DNA from: Alphaproteobacteria bacterium
Lineage (GTDB): Bacteria > Pseudomonadota > Alphaproteobacteria > CAAHEQ01 > UBA3637
Direction: 5' to 3'
DNA: 43,525 bases
Assembly: GCA_028696805.1 (NCBI GenBank)
Contig: JAQVGI010000005.1
Location: 1-43,525 of the forward strand
A program made the translations under genes and the position numbers. Below are positions 1 through 7,854 of this stretch, in pieces (position 1 is the stretch's first letter; each line of letters begins with the position of its first letter). The notes below the pieces were generated by a model. The model did no database searches. It was given only the letters and a program-made list of their open reading frames with translations, and was not told the DNA's origin.

Positions 1-554
1 TCCATTTCGTCGCATATCCCGCGTATCCGCCGGAATGTGTCCTGAATCAGCTTCGGCGACAGGCCGATGCTCGGCTCGTCCAGGAACACCAGCTTCGGGT
101 TGTTGATCAGGATGCGCGCCAGATCCACCATCTGCTGCTGGCCGCCGGACAGGTTCCCCGCCAGGTCGTCCAGCCGCGGCTTCAAATCCGGGAAGTAGGT
201 CAGCACCTCCCCCAGCTTGCGTTCGAACGGCGCGCGGTCTTTCCAAAAATGCGTCGCCAGCTCCATGTTCTCCAAAACGCTCATGTTCGGGAAGACGCGG
301 CGACCCTGCGGCACCATGAAAATGCCGGATTCCACCAGGCGGACCGGCTTGGGCGCTATCTTTTTCCCGTTCAGGAAAATCTCGCCTTTCTGCGGCTTCA
401 AAAGCCCGTACATCACTTTCAGCAGCGTCGATTTCCCGGCGCCGTTCGGCCCCATGATGACCGTGATGGCGTGGTCGCGGACAACGGCGCTGACATCGTG
501 GATCACGCGCCGCTTGCTGTCATACCCCGCACAGATTTCTTTCAATTCCAACAT
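1..554 (-). CDS. livF: Branched-chain amino acid type ABC transporter ATP-binding protein LivF, 3' end outside window
   Basis: Cytoplasmic ATPase of a LivFGHMJ-type importer; it would power uptake of branched-chain amino acids or related small molecules. The frame opens at an ATG at 554 preceded by an AGGA box and stays open to the window edge (184 residues seen). It has a Walker A motif (GPNGAGKST, residues about 35-43), the ABC signature LSGGQQQ (about 130) and a Walker B motif with LVFLDEP followed by SIGLSP (about 150), all in LivF style. It lies 24 nt after the second binding-protein gene and is probably co-transcribed with it. LivG and LivM are not seen and may lie beyond the left edge. 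The true substrate cannot be read from the sequence. Confidence 0.93.
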   Translation of the reverse strand, partial: MLELKEICAGYDSKRRVIHDVSAVVRDHAITVIMGPNGAGKSTLLKVMYGLLKPQKGEIFLNGKKIAPKPVRLVESGIFMVPQGRRVFPNMSVLENMELATHFWKDRAPFERKLGEVLTYFPDLKPRLDDLAGNLSGGQQQMVDLARILINNPKLVFLDEPSIGLSPKLIQDTFRRIRGICDEM

Positions 555-578
555 GCTCGTCCTTTCGCCCGCCCCCGT

Positions 579-1664
579 TTACTCTCCTATCACCGCCTTG
601 CCACCGCGGATGGTTTTCACAACGGCCTCGGAATCGAATATGTTCCCCTTGCGCGTCAGGCGCCCGACGATGCCGTCGTATTCCGTCGTAGCCGCCAGGA
701 TGTCTATCGCCCCGGCCTTGTCCGGCGCGGTTTCGAAGGCCTTGACCAAAAGCATCGCGCTGTCGTAGCTCTGCCCCAATGCGTATGTCGCGTCCGATTT
801 GTTGTGCGCTTTGATCCGGTCCATCGTTTCATTGTCGGCTTCGGCGCCGTCGATGCACCATGTCCCTTCCAGCGCGGACAAAATGTCCGACGAGACCATC
901 GAGAAGGTTTCGATGCCCGTCACATCCGTTTTGGCGCCGCTTTCGCGCAGCTGCTTGATGAAAATGGTGAGTTCCGGATCGAAGAAAAGCATCACATATA
1001 AATCCGGATTGACGGATCTTTTCAATTTTTCGATGTCGATCCGGAAATCCCGGATGCCGGGATTGGAAACAAGCGTTTTGTTCACAATGCCGGCCGCATT
1101 CAGTTTCGAAACCAAAGCCTCCGACATGGCCAGCGGCCCCTGATGGTTGGCGACGATCAGGGCAATGCGCTTATACCCTTTCTTCAAAATTATTTCCATC
1201 GCTTTGCGCGCTTCGGTTTCCGGCGTGGTCCAGTTGATGAAATTGTATGTGCCGGAGGCGATCGCCGGATCGGTTGCCAAGGAAATATGCGGCACTTTGT
1301 TCTCCTCGGCGACCGGCGCGGTCACAAGCCCGATATTGGAGCCGAGAGACAGAATCGCATCCACCTTGTCGACAAAAACGAATTTTTTCAAAATGGTTGC
1401 GGTCCGCATCGGGCTGAACTGGTTGTCCTCAAAAATCGGCTGATAGAAATACTTTCCTCCCCGCGCATTCGCATCCTGAAAGGCGACCTCCAAGGCTCCC
1501 TTCACCGGGCGTCCGATAATCGCGAGATTGCCGGACAGCGGCGCAACGATGCCGATCTTGACGATCGGTTTGTCGGTCGCCGGCCCGCGGGTGATGACCT
1601 GATGCCGCCAGACAGCCAGCCCGACTATGACGACGGCCGCAAGACCTAAAACAACTTTTTTCAT
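579..1664 (-). CDS. ABC transporter substrate-binding protein (LivJ/LivK type), paralogue 1
   Basis: Periplasmic binding protein for the Liv-type importer, 361 aa, the usual size. The N-terminus is a hydrophobic segment (residues about 3-17) followed by WRHQVITR. There is no lipobox cysteine, so it is either cleaved after a weak GLA site or kept as a membrane anchor. The mature part begins with DKPIVKIGIVAPLSGN, the typical start of the type I periplasmic binding fold. It overlaps the stop of the preceding paralogue by ATGA, with GAGGAGG just upstream, so translation is probably coupled. It is closely similar along its whole length to the next gene at 1661-2755, so the pair looks like a tandem duplication. 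The ligand is unknown. Stop codon is TAA. Confidence 0.9.
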   Translation of the reverse strand: MKKVVLGLAAVVIVGLAVWRHQVITRGPATDKPIVKIGIVAPLSGNLAIIGRPVKGALEVAFQDANARGGKYFYQPIFEDNQFSPMRTATILKKFVFVDKVDAILSLGSNIGLVTAPVAEENKVPHISLATDPAIASGTYNFINWTTPETEARKAMEIILKKGYKRIALIVANHQGPLAMSEALVSKLNAAGIVNKTLVSNPGIRDFRIDIEKLKRSVNPDLYVMLFFDPELTIFIKQLRESGAKTDVTGIETFSMVSSDILSALEGTWCIDGAEADNETMDRIKAHNKSDATYALGQSYDSAMLLVKAFETAPDKAGAIDILAATTEYDGIVGRLTRKGNIFDSEAVVKTIRGGKAVIGE

Positions 1665-2755
1665 TTAACCTCCTCCACAACCGCCTTGCCGCCACGGATG
1701 ATCTTCACGGCAGCCTCGGAATCGAACACATTGCCCTTGCGCGTCAGGCGTCCGAGAAGGCCGTCGTATTCCGTCATCGCCGCCAGGACGTCGATCGCCC
1801 CGGCCTTGTCCGGCGCGGCTTCGAAAGCCTTGGCCAGAATCATCAGGCTGTCATAGCCGTTTCCGAGATCAAAAGTGGCTTCCGACTTGTTGTGCGCCTT
1901 GATCCGCTCCATCGTTTCGCCGCTGCCCTCCGCGGCGTCGACATACCACGCCCCTTCCAGTTCGGACAGAACGGCCGGATTGGAAAAGATAGAGAATGTT
2001 TCGATGCCCGTCACATCCGTTTTGGCGCCGCTGTCGCGCAGCTGCCGGATGAAAAGGGTGAGCTCCGGATCGAAAAACAGGACCATATACAAATCGGGAG
2101 CGATCGCCCGCTTCATCTTTTCAATCTCGATCCGGAAGTTCCGGACGCCGCCGTTGAATGTCCATGTCCTGTTTTGAATGCCGACCGCGTTCAGCTCGGA
2201 CACCAGCGCATCCGAAATCGCCAGGGCGCCCTGATGGTTCAAAACGGCCAAGGCGACGCTTTTATAGCCTTTCTTTTTAATCATCTCGGTCATTTTCCGC
2301 GCTTCGGATTCCGGCTGCGTCCAGTTGATGAAATTGTATTTTCCGGAGGCCACTTTCGCGTCCGAACACAGGGAGATATGCGGAATCTTGTTCTCCTCGG
2401 CGACCGGCGCGACCACGTGTCCCGGCGGCGCGTTGAAGGAAATCAGAGCGTCCACCTTGTCCACGAAAACAAGCTTTTTAACGATCGTCGCCGCCCGCAT
2501 CGGCTCGTTCAGGTGGTCTTCGAAAATGATCTGGTAAAAATACCGGTTGTCCCGCGCGTTCAGATCGGCCGCCGCGACCTCGATGGCGCCCCGGACGGGC
2601 TTGCCCATGATCGCCACATTGCCAGACAGCGGTGCCAGGACGCCGATCTTGACGATCGGCTTGTCGGTTTCCGGCGCGCGGGTGATGACCTGATGCCGCC
2701 AGACGGCCAGTCCGACCACGGCGACGGCCGCGACAGCTAAAATGATTTTTTTCAT
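1661..2755 (-). CDS. ABC transporter substrate-binding protein (LivJ/LivK type), paralogue 2
   Basis: Second binding protein of the same operon, 364 aa. The ATG at 2755 is chosen over an upstream in-frame ATG at 2818 because AAGGAGGA sits just before it and because the hydrophobic N-terminus then matches its paralogue. It shares the WRHQVITR segment and DKPIVKIG start with paralogue 1, and most of the remaining sequence. Conserved blocks such as VDKVDA, AHNKS and AGAIDVLAA occur in both. The gene begins 20 nt after the end of livH, and its TGA overlaps the next ATG. Two adjacent binding proteins could widen the ligand range of one permease; this is inference. Confidence 0.9.
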   Translation of the reverse strand: MKKIILAVAAVAVVGLAVWRHQVITRAPETDKPIVKIGVLAPLSGNVAIMGKPVRGAIEVAAADLNARDNRYFYQIIFEDHLNEPMRAATIVKKLVFVDKVDALISFNAPPGHVVAPVAEENKIPHISLCSDAKVASGKYNFINWTQPESEARKMTEMIKKKGYKSVALAVLNHQGALAISDALVSELNAVGIQNRTWTFNGGVRNFRIEIEKMKRAIAPDLYMVLFFDPELTLFIRQLRDSGAKTDVTGIETFSIFSNPAVLSELEGAWYVDAAEGSGETMERIKAHNKSEATFDLGNGYDSLMILAKAFEAAPDKAGAIDVLAAMTEYDGLLGRLTRKGNVFDSEAAVKIIRGGKAVVEEVK

Positions 2756-2774
2756 ATTTTCCTCCTTGTTGAAG

Positions 2775-3635
2775 CTAAAATCCGACCTTTTTCTGGAAGA
2801 TGCCCTGCGGGCGGACATACAGGAATCCGATGAAGATGATGAACGAAATCAAATCGCGCCACTCGGAGGCGAATATCCAGACGGCGATATTCTCGCTGAA
2901 CGCCAGGAACAAGGCTCCCCAGAACGCGCCTTTCAGGTTGCGCATGCCGCCGATAATCGCGGAAATCATCCCTTTGAACAGCCAGTTGAACCCCATCGTC
3001 GGCTCCATGCCGACATCGTAGCCGATCAGGATGCCGCAGACCCCCAGAATCGCGCCCGCAATCACGGACACGATCAAAATGATGCGGTCCGTCCGCATGC
3101 CGATGATGTGCGCCAGAGTTGTCGAGTCGTGGACGGCGCGGATCTGCTTGCCGATGAAAGTCCTTTCCAGGAAAATCCGCAGCCCGATGTAAAAGCCGAA
3201 AAACAGGATGATCGTCACGAACTGGATGACGGGCATCGTGGCGATGCCCAGGTTGATCTGATGCGCGTTCAGGGCTTTGCCGAGCGTGTAATACTGCGCG
3301 CCGAAAATCAGGCTGATCGTCGCCTCGAAAACGGTGTAGAGCCCCAGGCTGACGACCAGCAGGATCATCGGCGACGCGCCGTGGAGCCGCATCGGCTTAT
3401 ACGCCAGGGCTTCCAGCATCTACGCCAGCACGGCGACCAGCGCGACGACCGGAACCATCGCCCAGACCCCCAGCGTCGGGAACAGGTAGAACGTGGCGTA
3501 TGACCCGACGGCGATCAACGATCCCAGGGTCAGGTTGAAAAACGGCGAAACGGAATACATCAGCCGGAAAGCCAGCGCAATCAATCCGTATCCGGAACCG
3601 ACGATCAGCGTGTTGACAAACAATTGGAGCAACAT
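2775..3635 (-). pseudogene. livH: LivH-type permease, interrupted by one in-frame amber codon
   Basis: Inner-membrane permease of the Liv importer, 287 codons in one frame. Codon 72 (3420-3422) is TAG. The upstream part (3635-3423) encodes residues 1-71, including GLIALAFRLMYSVSPFFNLTLG, typical of a LivH N-terminus. The downstream part (3419-2775) begins at once with ATG and encodes the rest, including EALAYKPMRL and the C-terminal RPQGIFQKK block. Nothing is missing and no frameshift is seen. It may be a recent nonsense mutation (GAG or CAG to TAG), a read-through codon, two polypeptides made by re-initiation at the ATG touching the stop, or a sequence error. The gene also ends in TAG at 2775-2777. 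An AAGGAA box precedes the start. Confidence 0.8.
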
Positions 3636-3668
3636 GGATATTCCTTGGAAAGAAATAACAATATGTCA

Positions 3669-3697
3669 TTCATATTCCCAAAACGGGCCCAAGTCAA
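3669..3697 (-). promoter_or_regulatory. Promoter of the liv operon
   Basis: On the minus strand, TTGACT and TATGAA are separated by exactly 17 nt. The -10 box lies about 34 nt before the livH start. It runs back to back with the promoter of the gene at 3800. Confidence 0.6.
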
Positions 3698-3737
3698 GAA
3701 AAAATTGAAAAAAGCGACGCTGCCCCCCAGAAAAAGC

Positions 3738-3765
3738 TTGCGCAATTTCAAAAGTGTGGTATAAT
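3738..3765 (+). promoter_or_regulatory. Promoter of the gene at 3800
   Basis: TTGCGC, a 16-nt spacer, then a perfect TATAAT. An ATG at 3764 overlaps this -10 box, which argues against it being the translation start of the downstream gene. Confidence 0.6.
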
Positions 3766-3799
3766 GGGTCTATATCTTTACAACCATAAGGAGGGAAAG

Positions 3800-4822
3800 A
3801 TGGCGCAATATATGACAGCTCAAGAAGTGGAAATGGCTTTAAAAAGAGGGGACAAGGGCTTGACGTCAACAGCTTTGAAACGCTCCATATTCACAGACAC
3901 AGACGGGAAATATGGGGCCAAAGGTTTGACGCATATGCAGGCCTATGACGGCGGAAAACTTATCGCCGATTTTGAGATGGTCAATCTCGGAGGCCGCCTG
4001 GGAATACATGGAAACTACACGATATTCAAAGAAGACGGCAAAAACCCGCTGGTGCGCGGCTATTACGAACACGGGAAAGAAGATAAAGGCGAATGCAGAT
4101 CCTACGATAGCACTGGTCATCTTTACTATATGGAGCGAGGGGCCCATTGCGCCGTCTACGACGCAGCGAATGATCAGTTGATTGAGATGGTGGCGAATGA
4201 GGTATTGGGGCGGCGCCTTAAAGAATTGGCCGAGAAAAAGTCGAAGGAAGAACCTGCTCCCAAGCCCGAGCCTGCTCCCGCGCCGGAAAAGCCGAATGAA
4301 GAACCCACACCAGCGCCAAAAGAAGAACCAATCAAATTGAATCAGGGCAACGCGACCGGCAAGGGCGGAAGTGACGACGGAGAAAGCGCAGAGAAAATGC
4401 CGCCGGAGTATGACCCGATTACCGCATTCTGGAAGCTAAACTGGCCGGAGCGCGCGGATGGAAACAAGGTTTGCGAATATACGGCGAAAACGGATACGCT
4501 GAAGTTCGATTTCTACAAAAAATCCGGGGATGTCGAAAAGCTGGATGCCCGCATCGAATACAAAACGCCGCAGAACGTGACGTTGAGCGGCGTCAACAAT
4601 GCGATTCCGGATCAGGAATACTTCGACAAGATGTGCGCGGAAATCGCCAATCGCGGCGAAACGCAGATCGAGCTCGGAAAAATCTGGGACACGACTTTCA
4701 AGGAGCGCTTGGAGCAGGCGGCGGAGCAAGCCGGTCTGACCATCGCCAACGATGAAAACTTCACATTTGCGAAAAGACCGCGGACATTCGGCCCGCACAA
4801 CCAAAACAACAACGGCCGATAA
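3800..4822 (+). CDS. Unknown protein with MORN-like N-terminal half and proline/glutamate-rich linker
   Basis: I do not recognise this 340-aa protein. The ATG at 3800 follows AAGGAGGGAAAG and is clearly better than the ATG at 3764 inside the promoter. Residues about 35-105 contain repeated Gly-Tyr/Asp-Gly patterns (GGKLIADFEM, GRLGIHGNYT, VRGYYEHGKED, STGHLYYMERG) that recall MORN or antitoxin-like wing repeats. Residues about 155-185 are a low-complexity Lys/Glu/Pro/Ala linker. The C-terminal part is a charged globular domain of unknown kind, ending in an Asn-rich tail. There is no signal peptide or membrane segment, so it should be cytoplasmic. It is a single-gene unit with its own promoter and terminator. 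Confidence 0.75.
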   Translation: MAQYMTAQEVEMALKRGDKGLTSTALKRSIFTDTDGKYGAKGLTHMQAYDGGKLIADFEMVNLGGRLGIHGNYTIFKEDGKNPLVRGYYEHGKEDKGECRSYDSTGHLYYMERGAHCAVYDAANDQLIEMVANEVLGRRLKELAEKKSKEEPAPKPEPAPAPEKPNEEPTPAPKEEPIKLNQGNATGKGGSDDGESAEKMPPEYDPITAFWKLNWPERADGNKVCEYTAKTDTLKFDFYKKSGDVEKLDARIEYKTPQNVTLSGVNNAIPDQEYFDKMCAEIANRGETQIELGKIWDTTFKERLEQAAEQAGLTIANDENFTFAKRPRTFGPHNQNNNGR

Positions 4823-4840
4823 TTCTCGGATACACACGAT

Positions 4841-4875
4841 AACCGGCGGCACCCGTTGCGCGCCGGTTATTTTTT
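4841..4875 (+). terminator. Intrinsic terminator of the gene at 3800
   Basis: An 8-bp stem (AACCGGCG at 4841 with CGCCGGTT at 4861) is followed by ATTTTTT. It overlaps the last codons of smpB, which converges from the right. Confidence 0.8.
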
Positions 4876-5352
4876 ATGGTTGTTCTTCCATGCGACGACC
4901 CGGCGCTTTTCCAGGTTCCAGTCGCGTTTTTTGATGTCCTGGCGCTTGTCGACCAAGTTCTTACCGCGCGCGACCGCCAGCCGCACCTTCGCCAGCCCGC
5001 GCGCGTTGAAATACAATTCCAGCGGCACAATCGTCTGGCCTTTTTTCTGAACCGCGGCGCGCAGCGTTTTCATCTCCTTCGCCCGCACGAGCAGTTTGCG
5101 CGGCTGGGACGCCGTCTGCTCGACGAACCCGCCCTTGGCCTTGTCATACGCATCGATGTGCGCGTTGATCAGGTAGAGCTCCCCCTTTTCGACGGACGCG
5201 TAGCTCTCGCCGATCGCAGCGCGGCCGGCGCGCAGGGACTTGACCTCCCCGCCCGTCAGAACGACGCCCGCTTCCAGCGTATCCAGGATCTCGTAATTGA
5301 ATCTCGCCTTGCGGTTCGTCGCGATCGTTCCCGTCGCAATCAGTGTTTTCAT
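4867..5352 (-). CDS. smpB: SsrA-binding protein SmpB
   Basis: Cytoplasmic partner of tmRNA in rescue of stalled ribosomes, 161 aa, normal length. Family blocks are visible: NRKARFNYEI, LEAGVVLTGGEVKSLRAG, AHIDAY, RKLLV and GLAKVRLAVARGKNLVDKR, ending in a basic Lys-rich tail. The ATG at 5352 has no ribosome-binding site. Instead a consensus promoter ends 6 nt upstream, so the mRNA is probably leaderless. The gene follows prmA on the same strand, and its -35 box overlaps the prmA stop codon, so it can be transcribed apart from the operon. Confidence 0.95.
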   Translation of the reverse strand: MKTLIATGTIATNRKARFNYEILDTLEAGVVLTGGEVKSLRAGRAAIGESYASVEKGELYLINAHIDAYDKAKGGFVEQTASQPRKLLVRAKEMKTLRAAVQKKGQTIVPLELYFNARGLAKVRLAVARGKNLVDKRQDIKKRDWNLEKRRVVAWKNNHKK

Positions 5353-5358
5353 GCGCGC

Positions 5359-5387
5359 AGTATATCAAAACGGCGGCGCGATGTCAA
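5359..5387 (-). promoter_or_regulatory. Consensus promoter of smpB
   Basis: TTGACA (5387-5382), a 17-nt spacer and TATACT (5364-5359) on the minus strand. Only 6 nt separate the -10 box from the ATG at 5352, so the expected start of transcription coincides with the start codon. The -35 box contains the TGA stop of prmA. Confidence 0.75.
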
Positions 5388-6217
5388 TGCTTTGGTTTTT
5401 GGACGACCAGCGTCGACCATCCCTTGACCCGATACCGGCGGACGAACGCCAGGCCGGCCCGCTCATGCGCGCGCAGGACGGAGGCCGCTTGCCGCGTCAG
5501 GAATCCGGACAGAATCGCCCGCCCGCCCGGGTTCAGGCGCGCGGCCAAATCCGCCGCCATATCCGTCAGCGGCCGCGCCAGAATGTTGCAGAAAATCAAA
5601 TCGTAGGTTCCCGGAACCGCGTCGTATCCCGCGCTTTGCCAGACGCGCACCAGATCCCCGGCGCCGTTGGCCGCCGCGTTTTCGGCCGCGACCCGGACGG
5701 ATTCCGCATCGATGTCCGTCGCGTCCGCGGGGCGGCGGAACCGCTTGGCATACGCCATCGCCAGAATCCCGGAGCCCGTCCCGACATCCAGGACTTTATC
5801 GGGCGCGACATCCAAATCGTCGAGCGCCTGCAAGCACCCGCGCGTCGTCTGGTGCTCGCCCGTGCCGAACGCCGTCGCCGCATCGATTTTCAGCGGAATC
5901 AGCCCGGCGGGAACCTCCTCGTGCACATGCGATCCATAAATGAAAAACCGCCCGATGGTCAGGGGCTTGAAGCTCCGGTAGCATTCCCGCAGCCAGTCTT
6001 TGTCCGGCAGCGGCACCACGCGCGCGCCGGGCAGGATGCGGCGCAAGACAGACAGGTCGGGCTTATGCTCGAAAAGCGCCTGCACCTCCCACTTGCCCTT
6101 GTCCGCCCCCGTTTCAATCGCGCGCGTCAAAACGGCGGACGCCAGATCGGACAGGGCGTTTTCCAAATCCGCAATCGCGTCGGCCGGAACGACAACCTTG
6201 GCCTCGTAAAGCATCAT
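5384..6217 (-). CDS. prmA: Ribosomal protein L11 methyltransferase PrmA
   Basis: SAM-dependent enzyme that methylates ribosomal protein L11, 277 aa. Visible motifs are AFGTGEHQTT before the SAM site, the SAM-binding loop DVGTGSGIL (about residue 143), an acidic DIDAESV block, and the catalytic-region NILARPL. The start is ambiguous between two consecutive ATG codons (6217 and 6214). The first overlaps the TGA of rlmN as ATGA, implying translational coupling. The gene ends in TGA inside the smpB promoter. Confidence 0.94.
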   Translation of the reverse strand: MMLYEAKVVVPADAIADLENALSDLASAVLTRAIETGADKGKWEVQALFEHKPDLSVLRRILPGARVVPLPDKDWLRECYRSFKPLTIGRFFIYGSHVHEEVPAGLIPLKIDAATAFGTGEHQTTRGCLQALDDLDVAPDKVLDVGTGSGILAMAYAKRFRRPADATDIDAESVRVAAENAAANGAGDLVRVWQSAGYDAVPGTYDLIFCNILARPLTDMAADLAARLNPGGRAILSGFLTRQAASVLRAHERAGLAFVRRYRVKGWSTLVVQKPKH

Positions 6218-7278
6218 TCCCCCCGGCCCGCGTCCGTTTTGTCGGATTTCAGCTGGCCGCAGGCGGCCATGATGTCCTGCCCCCGCGACCGGCGGATAGG
6301 CGCGGCGATGTGCGCTTCGTCCAGCACGCGCGCAAAGCGGTGCGTCGCGTTGTTGCTGGCCGGCTCGAACCCGCACCCGTCCCACGCGTGGAACGGAATC
6401 AGGTTCACCTTGACTTCCAGCCCTTTGACAAGATTGATCAGTTCGCGCGCATGCTCGACCGAATCGTTGATGCCTTTCAGCATCAGGTATTCCATCGTGA
6501 TGAACTGGCGGCGGTCGCACCGGCGCTGATAATCCCGGCAGGCTTCCATCAGGATTTTCAGCGGATATTTGCGATTGACCGGCATGATCCGGTTCCGGAT
6601 TTCATCGTTCGGCGCATGCAGCGAAACCGCCAGCTTGACGCCCAGGTCGGCCAGCTCGGGAATCTTGTCCGCGATGCCGCAGGTGGACACGGTTATCTTG
6701 CGCTTGGAGATGGCGATTCCGTCGCCGTCCATCAGGATTCTCAGCGCCGTTTTCAGGTTGTCGAAGTTTTGCAGCGGCTCGCCCATCCCCATCACGACGA
6801 TGTTGGACAGCATCCGCGTCTCGTCCGTCGGCGTCGGCCATTCTCCGTAGGAATCGCGCGCGGACATGAACTGCCCGACGATTTCGCCGGCGGTCAGGTT
6901 GCGCGCCATCCGCTGGGTGCCGGTGTGGCAGAACGCGCACCCCATCGGGCACCCGACCTGCGTCGAAATGCAGACGGCGCCGCGGTCTTCTTCGGGAATA
7001 TGGACGCACTCGACGGACTGGCCGTCCGCGAACCGCATCAGCCATTTGCGCGTGCCGTCGGCCGAGGTCTGCTCGGCGACGATTGCGGGGTGCGTCAGCG
7101 TGAAATGCGCGGCGAGGGTCGCCTGGAAAGGCTTCGCCAGCGACGACATTTTGGCAAAATCCGTCGCGCCTTTGTTGTATATCCACTGCCACAGCTGTTT
7201 GGCGCGGAAGGGTTTCTCCCCCAGTTCCGCCAGCCGCGCGGCGAGGTCGTCAAACGACAGGCCGATGAGCTCTTGCAT
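6214..7278 (-). CDS. rlmN: Dual-specificity RNA methyltransferase RlmN (23S rRNA A2503 / tRNA A37)
   Basis: Radical SAM enzyme that makes 2-methyladenosine in 23S rRNA and some tRNAs, 354 aa. The iron-sulfur ligands form the C-x3-C-x2-C motif of CPMGCAFC (Cys110, 114, 117). Other family blocks are EKPFRAKQLWQWIYNKG, GMGEPL, the STCG segment and SLHAPND near the middle, and IPFHAWDGCGFEP near the end. The ATG at 7278 overlaps the TAA of the upstream ialB-like gene (TAATG), and the stop overlaps prmA. This makes a tightly coupled ialB-like/rlmN/prmA unit. Confidence 0.96.
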   Translation of the reverse strand: MQELIGLSFDDLAARLAELGEKPFRAKQLWQWIYNKGATDFAKMSSLAKPFQATLAAHFTLTHPAIVAEQTSADGTRKWLMRFADGQSVECVHIPEEDRGAVCISTQVGCPMGCAFCHTGTQRMARNLTAGEIVGQFMSARDSYGEWPTPTDETRMLSNIVVMGMGEPLQNFDNLKTALRILMDGDGIAISKRKITVSTCGIADKIPELADLGVKLAVSLHAPNDEIRNRIMPVNRKYPLKILMEACRDYQRRCDRRQFITMEYLMLKGINDSVEHARELINLVKGLEVKVNLIPFHAWDGCGFEPASNNATHRFARVLDEAHIAAPIRRSRGQDIMAACGQLKSDKTDAGRGE

Positions 7279-7787
7279 TATTTTCTTTCACAGGCTTTGT
7301 CGGCCGCTTCCAAAGCCTTGGTCAGCCCCCGCAGCGAGAAAGTGTCCGCCGTCTTCGTGCCGCGGACGGACGTGCCGGACACGACGGCCTTGCCGCCCTT
7401 TTTCATCTGGGCGATCAACTTGCCGTCCGTTTCGGCGTTCGGCGACCAGGCCGAATCCTCGTATGATTTCAAAGAAAGGACGCGGTTGGCGTCGATTTTA
7501 ATCGTCGGGCGCGATCCTTTCTGATAGGTGTAGCCCGCCTTCATGCTCAACACGTCGAACTCGTTTTTCTGCGGGCGGTGCGTGATCATCAGGAACACAT
7601 CGTCGCGGCCCTTGGCCTTGGTTTCGGTCGCGCTCGGCTCGCTGGCGACATAGCAGACTTTGCCCGCCGCATCGGTCAGCGTGTAGGCCGTCCAGTGGCT
7701 GAACGTCCCCAGGATGGTCAGCGGCGCCCCCTGCGCCCCGGCCGCCGTCGCCGCCAACAAAACCGCCATCAATAAAACAAATCGCAT
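7278..7787 (-). CDS. Secreted IalB-family (invasion-associated locus B) protein
   Basis: Periplasmic or secreted protein of 169 aa. Residues 1-20 form a signal peptide (MRFVLLMAVLLAATAAGAQG). The mature part shows the IalB-family pattern: W-x-AYT, a KVCYVASEP block, a THRPQKNEFDVLS block, SWSP-like SAWSPNAETDG, then SGTSVRGTKTADTFSLRG and the terminal DKAC. IalB is named after a Bartonella invasion locus, but the family is widespread in free-living alphaproteobacteria, where it often sits beside rlmN, so no role in virulence should be assumed. It is the first gene of the operon, with a 17-nt-spaced promoter upstream and AAAGGAG before the ATG. Confidence 0.85.
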   Translation of the reverse strand: MRFVLLMAVLLAATAAGAQGAPLTILGTFSHWTAYTLTDAAGKVCYVASEPSATETKAKGRDDVFLMITHRPQKNEFDVLSMKAGYTYQKGSRPTIKIDANRVLSLKSYEDSAWSPNAETDGKLIAQMKKGGKAVVSGTSVRGTKTADTFSLRGLTKALEAADKACERK

Positions 7788-7813
7788 GTCCGCTCCTTTC
7801 GCTTACGGGGGCC

Positions 7814-7842
7814 AGTCTAGCAAAAAACGCGGCGAAAATCAA
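7814..7842 (-). promoter_or_regulatory. Promoter of the ialB-like/rlmN/prmA operon
   Basis: TTGATT, 17-nt spacer, TAGACT on the minus strand, 27 nt upstream of the ATG at 7787. Confidence 0.65.
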
Positions 7843-7854
7843 GAAGCCCGCGCA

